A stretch of 14,833 nt of DNA from Ruminococcaceae bacterium UBA2854. GTDB lineage: Bacteria; Bacillota; Clostridia; Oscillospirales; Acutalibacteraceae. Both the position numbers and the translations under genes were made by a program. The stretch is from contig DEFK01000042.1 in the NCBI GenBank assembly GCA_002350765.1, positions 1 through 14,833 of the forward strand, given 5' to 3'. Positions 13,160 through 14,833 of this stretch are shown here, piece after piece (position 1 is the first letter of the stretch; every line of letters begins with the position of its first letter). The notes beneath the pieces were generated by a model, which saw only the letters and a list, made by a program, of their open reading frames with translations, was not told the DNA's origin and searched no databases.

Positions 13160-13642
13160 TCAGAGCGTTATATAATAAGGACAAATATTCTCGAAATGAC
13201 CGTCCTTCATCCTGAAGCCTTTTGGAATCGTGCCTAATTGCTTAAAACCCAATCGTTCGTAAAGATGTCTTGCGTGAATATTGGTTTCAACAACAGCGTT
13301 AAATTGTAAAATCAAAAATCCTATTTCTTTAGCCTTTCGAATACAGTCCTTAACAAGCTTTTCTCCTATATGTTGTCCTCTGCACAAGGATGATACAGCG
13401 TAACTTGCGTTGCATATGTGTCCGCATCTGCCGACATTATTTGGATGCAGAATATACAGCCCAAGAATGTTATTATTTTCATCAACGGCAACTCCGCAAT
13501 AGCTCTGTGACGCAAAGAATTGTTTTCCTGATTTTTCATCCAATAAGTCCTCTTGCGGAAACGCAATACCTTCATCAACAATTTCGTTCCATATCATTAT
13601 CATTTGTTTTAAATCACTAGTAGTGTATTCTCTGATAACCAT
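13160..13642 (-). CDS. GNAT-family N-acetyltransferase
   Basis: A 160-residue acetyltransferase. The acetyl-CoA pyrophosphate loop is RGQHIGEK at 88-95 after the ASYAVSS strand, followed by helix ...LVKDCIRKAKEIG, and NIHARHLYERLGF near 121-133 is the usual motif B. It resembles the phosphinothricin/MnaT-like group of GNAT enzymes with small amine or amino-acid substrates, but the acceptor is unknown. The ATG has GGAGGAAATA upstream. It follows the cupin gene by about 48 bases with no clear promoter, so the two may be co-transcribed. Confidence 0.92.
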   Translation of the reverse strand: MVIREYTTSDLKQMIMIWNEIVDEGIAFPQEDLLDEKSGKQFFASQSYCGVAVDENNNILGLYILHPNNVGRCGHICNASYAVSSLCRGQHIGEKLVKDCIRKAKEIGFLILQFNAVVETNIHARHLYERLGFKQLGTIPKGFRMKDGHFENICPYYITL

Positions 13643-13690
13643 TATTTCCTCCGTTAATTCAATTTGTCTTTTAATGCTTCAGATAAGAGT

Positions 13691-14020
13691 TTATCTTGCT
13701 ATTACAACTGTCAACATAACAAGATCATCATCGCCTGTGTTAATAATCGTATGCTCTGAACCTTTATAACAGATATGTATTATCCCTGCCGAAAGCTTTT
13801 CTTCCACACCGTCGCAAATTGCCTTGCCTTTTCCCGAGATAATATAGTTCATATCATCGCCTGAGTTTTGTGCGTGCAAGCCAATACTACCACCTGCGTG
13901 GATAACGGTTGGTATGATTCGGTATTTGTCATCGTTATACATCTTTACTGTCATTAACCCTGTGCCGTTATTCATTCCCGGCATTGTCATTTCTTGAATA
14001 TCGTTAAAATTGATCTGCAT
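13691..14020 (-). CDS. Small single-domain cupin protein
   Basis: A 109-residue beta-barrel cupin starting MQINFNDIQEMTMPGMNNG. The metal-binding pattern is IGLHAQNSGDDMNYIISGKG, with a single histidine (H49) and an acidic D56 in place of the usual HxH and E, and ICYKGSEHTIINTG giving the motif-2 histidine. The first cupin motif is thus partly degenerate, so metal binding may be weak and a ligand-binding role is possible. The correct ATG is at 14020, preceded by GGAGGATATT; the open frame extends upstream through the tRNA-Ala gene, but that extension is not protein-coding. It lies downstream of the tRNA-Ala gene and its terminator on the same strand. Confidence 0.88.
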   Translation of the reverse strand: MQINFNDIQEMTMPGMNNGTGLMTVKMYNDDKYRIIPTVIHAGGSIGLHAQNSGDDMNYIISGKGKAICDGVEEKLSAGIIHICYKGSEHTIINTGDDDLVMLTVVIAR

Positions 14021-14068
14021 AATATCCTCCGAAAGTAACGATTTATCGAGATGTAAAATAATACAAGA

Positions 14069-14092
14069 GCCGCCCGAGAAAACTCGGGCGGC
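14069..14092 (-). terminator. Terminator of tRNA-Ala
   Basis: A perfect 10-bp stem, GCCGCCCGAG (14069-14078) with CTCGGGCGGC (14083-14092), and an AAAA loop. It lies three bases beyond the tRNA CCA end on the minus strand and is followed by a broken T-rich stretch. Confidence 0.75.
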
Positions 14093-14094
14093 GG

Positions 14095-14170
14095 TGGTGG
14101 ACCATAGGGGGATCGAACCCCTGACCTCCAGATTGCGAACCTGGCGCTCTCCCAGCTGAGCTAATGGCCC
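14095..14170 (-). tRNA. tRNA-Ala (anticodon CGC)
   Basis: A complete 76-base cloverleaf on the minus strand with an encoded CCA. The acceptor stem GGGCCAT/ATGGTCC contains the G3-U70 wobble pair that identifies alanine tRNAs. The anticodon stem CCAGG/TCTGG holds loop TTCGCAA, anticodon CGC (codon GCG). The D arm (TTAGCTCAGCTGGGAGAGC) and T arm (GGTTCGATCCC) are standard. Its likely promoter is at 14300-14328. Confidence 0.95.
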
Positions 14171-14226
14171 TTGTAAATTGTATGAAATTGTAAATTGTTT
14201 TGGGGTGCGTAAGCTACCCGGTCGGG

Positions 14227-14246
14227 CTCCCAGCTGAGCTAATGGC
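14227..14246 (-). repeat. Partial 5' copy of tRNA-Ala
   Basis: Twenty bases identical to the tRNA-Ala 5' half (same as 14149-14168), covering most of the acceptor 5' strand and the D arm, 78 bases upstream of the intact gene and in the same orientation. The anticodon and T arms are missing. It is the first tRNA-like sequence after the promoter at 14300-14328. Confidence 0.8.
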
Positions 14247-14299
14247 AAATTATTCATTTTTATTTGCTTCTGACTTAGATTGTCTTTACAACAGAAACT

Positions 14300-14328
14300 A
14301 TTATATAACAAATTTTTTAATTTGTAAA
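14300..14328 (-). promoter_or_regulatory. Promoter of tRNA-Ala
   Basis: TTTACA at 14323-14328 and TATAAT at 14300-14305, 17 bases apart, on the minus strand. The first tRNA-like sequence after it is the 5' fragment; the intact tRNA begins about 130 bases downstream. Confidence 0.7.
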
Positions 14329-14346
14329 GTAAAATTATTTAAATCC

Positions 14347-14375
14347 TTGCACTTTATTTTATTTTATGTTATAAT
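14347..14375 (+). promoter_or_regulatory. Promoter of tRNA-Gln
   Basis: TTGCAC at 14347-14352 and TATAAT at 14370-14375 with a 17-base spacer; the tRNA begins 16 bases after the -10 box. It points away from the tRNA-Ala promoter, giving a divergent pair. Confidence 0.75.
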
Positions 14376-14390
14376 CAACAAGTTGAATAT

Positions 14391-14465
14391 TGAGCTGTCG
14401 CCAAGCGGTAAGGCACAGGACTTTGACTCCTGCACTCGTGGGTTCGAATCCCGCCAGCTCAGCCA
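14391..14465 (+). tRNA. tRNA-Gln (anticodon TTG)
   Basis: A 75-base cloverleaf with encoded CCA. Acceptor TGAGCTG pairs with CAGCTCA, and U1-A72 with discriminator G73 fits glutamine identity. The anticodon stem CAGGA/TCCTG encloses CTTTGAC, anticodon TTG (codon CAA). The T arm contains GGTTCGAATCC. Promoter and terminator flank it closely. Confidence 0.95.
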
Positions 14466-14497
14466 ATAAAAAACGCCCACTCGGGCGTTTTTTTATT
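14466..14497 (+). terminator. Terminator of tRNA-Gln
   Basis: Stem AAAAAACGCCC with GGGCGTTTTTTT and loop ACTC, immediately after the tRNA CCA end; outer bases (CCAAT/ATTGG) can extend the pairing into the tRNA 3' end. Confidence 0.85.
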
Positions 14498-14647
14498 GGC
14501 TGGGCTGAAGGGATTCGAAAGGGCGTTAATAAAACAGTCCAGTGGACTGTTTTTAGCCCGTTGCGTTGCAGAAACTTTTCTCATTTACGTGAACACAAGG
14601 TTCGAGAAGAAGGCTTCTCATTTATAAAACACCCGCCAGCTCAGCCA
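14466..14647 (+). repeat. 182-bp noncoding element bounded by copies of the tRNA-Gln 3' end
   Basis: The last 16 bases of tRNA-Gln (14450-14465) recur exactly at 14632-14647, so the 182 bases up to the end of the second copy look like an insertion or duplication unit. Inside are the tRNA terminator, an imperfect inverted copy of the tRNA 3' end including GGGATTCGAA (about 14497-14525), a perfect 10-bp hairpin AAAACAGTCC/GGACTGTTTT (14531-14553) nested in GGGC/GCCC, and a GAGAAG/CTTCTC hairpin near 14604-14619. I see no credible gene. I recall similar tRNA-trailing sequence in other Ruminococcaceae genomes, but could not check. Confidence 0.6.
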
Positions 14648-14681
14648 AAAATAATGCATCCTCACAGGGTGCATTATTTTT
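14647..14681. terminator. Strong hairpin terminator after the second tRNA-Gln 3' end
   Basis: A 16-bp stem (14647-14662 with 14666-14681, one G-T pair) with loop CAC, AAAAA on the left and TTTTT on the right. It starts at the last base of the duplicated tRNA 3' end, in the position expected for an original tRNA terminator. Confidence 0.8.
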
Positions 14682-14698
14682 AGTAGTGTCTTTAGACA

Positions 14699-14833
14699 GT
14701 GCCGCTCGTAAGAGCGGTACAAAAACCCACCCGCTATGCGGGTGCGCGTCGAAAGAAGTGCAAAAAATTCTCCAGTCTGGTAGAATAAGGATGTTCGAGC
14801 CTTATTGAAATCAGAAAGACTAACTATTAAAAG
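14699..14833 (+). other. Hairpin-rich sequence, possibly the left end of an IS200/IS605-type element
   Basis: Three stems follow in a row: GTGCCGCTC/GAGCGGTAC with a GTAA loop (14699-14720), CACCCGC/GCGGGTG with a TAT loop (14728-14744) and AATAAGG/CCTTATT (14784-14806). The window ends in ATTAAAAG, which could be the beginning of a ribosome site. IS200/IS605 elements have subterminal hairpins and a structured leader before the small transposase gene, and this stretch reminds me of such ends, but no transposase codons are in the window. A structured RNA is the alternative. Confidence 0.35.

Noticed and set aside
13681..13696. Terminator after the small cupin gene
   Set aside because: AGATAA/TTATCT is a 6-bp AT-rich stem with no following T tract, more likely chance.
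14171..14197. TTGTAAATTG direct repeat as a CRISPR or iteron array
   Set aside because: Only two short AT-rich copies 17 bases apart, with no regular spacing or further units.
14021..14311. N-terminal extension of the cupin frame through the tRNA-Ala gene
   Set aside because: The extra residues are the translated tRNA, its terminator and the tRNA fragment; a well-placed ribosome site precedes the ATG at 14020.
14200..14469. 89-codon plus-strand frame ending in tRNA-Gln
   Set aside because: It covers a tRNA-Ala fragment, two promoters and the tRNA-Gln gene, so coding is implausible.
14390..14683. 97-codon plus-strand frame over tRNA-Gln and the following repeat
   Set aside because: It starts inside the tRNA and runs through two terminators; there is no ribosome site or recognisable domain.

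Overview
The window looks like chromosome from a low-to-moderate GC Gram-positive anaerobe, most likely a gut Clostridia of the Oscillospirales/Ruminococcus type. I base this on consensus TTGACA/TATAAT promoters, strong AGGAGG ribosome sites, CCA-encoding tRNA genes, and family content typical of such genomes: a DUF3793 protein with a heavy-metal-associated (HMA) partner, flavodoxin-like redox proteins, and a class M sirtuin with its macrodomain. No lineage marker such as rRNA is present, so this is inference.

Layout. (1) 1-963: a terminator from an upstream gene, then a lone plus-strand gene for an unknown cysteine-rich membrane protein. (2) 4664-933, minus strand: a five-gene redox operon in the order tetR, aldo/keto reductase, carboxymuconolactone decarboxylase-cupin fusion, lipoprotein flavodoxin, cytosolic flavodoxin. 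It is read from one consensus promoter carrying two copies of TGACA-N3-TGTCA, so the first gene probably represses its own operon. (3) 10006-4678, minus strand: a run of apparently housekeeping/accessory genes, namely a zinc-macrodomain/SirTM sirtuin pair (ADP-ribosylation and its reversal), a small protein kinase-like gene, a PAP2 membrane protein, an XRE-type membrane regulator, a SAM methyltransferase, and a DUF5131 radical-SAM-like protein. The kinase-like and DUF5131 genes share a nearly identical promoter plus ribosome-site leader. (4) 10798-10054, minus strand: a DUF3793 gene behind a consensus promoter with two GTTAG-N6-CTAAC palindromes, followed by a truncated HMA gene of only 28 codons. 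(5) 10884-13126, plus strand: an acyl-CoA synthetase plus hotdog thioesterase operon. (6) 14020-13160, minus strand: a small cupin and a GNAT acetyltransferase. (7) 14069-14833: divergent tRNA-Ala(CGC) and tRNA-Gln(TTG) genes with their promoters and terminators, a 5' tRNA-Ala fragment, a 182-bp noncoding element bounded by copies of the tRNA-Gln 3' end, and a hairpin-rich stretch that runs off the window and may be the left end of an IS200/IS605-type element.

The parts most worth a second look are the minimal macrodomain/SirTM pair without its usual lipoyl-carrier partners, the shared leader of the kinase-like and DUF5131 genes, the paired palindromes over the DUF3793 promoter with the broken HMA gene behind it, and the tRNA-derived repeats at the right end. 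No CRISPR array, rRNA, complete transposase gene or phage module is visible.
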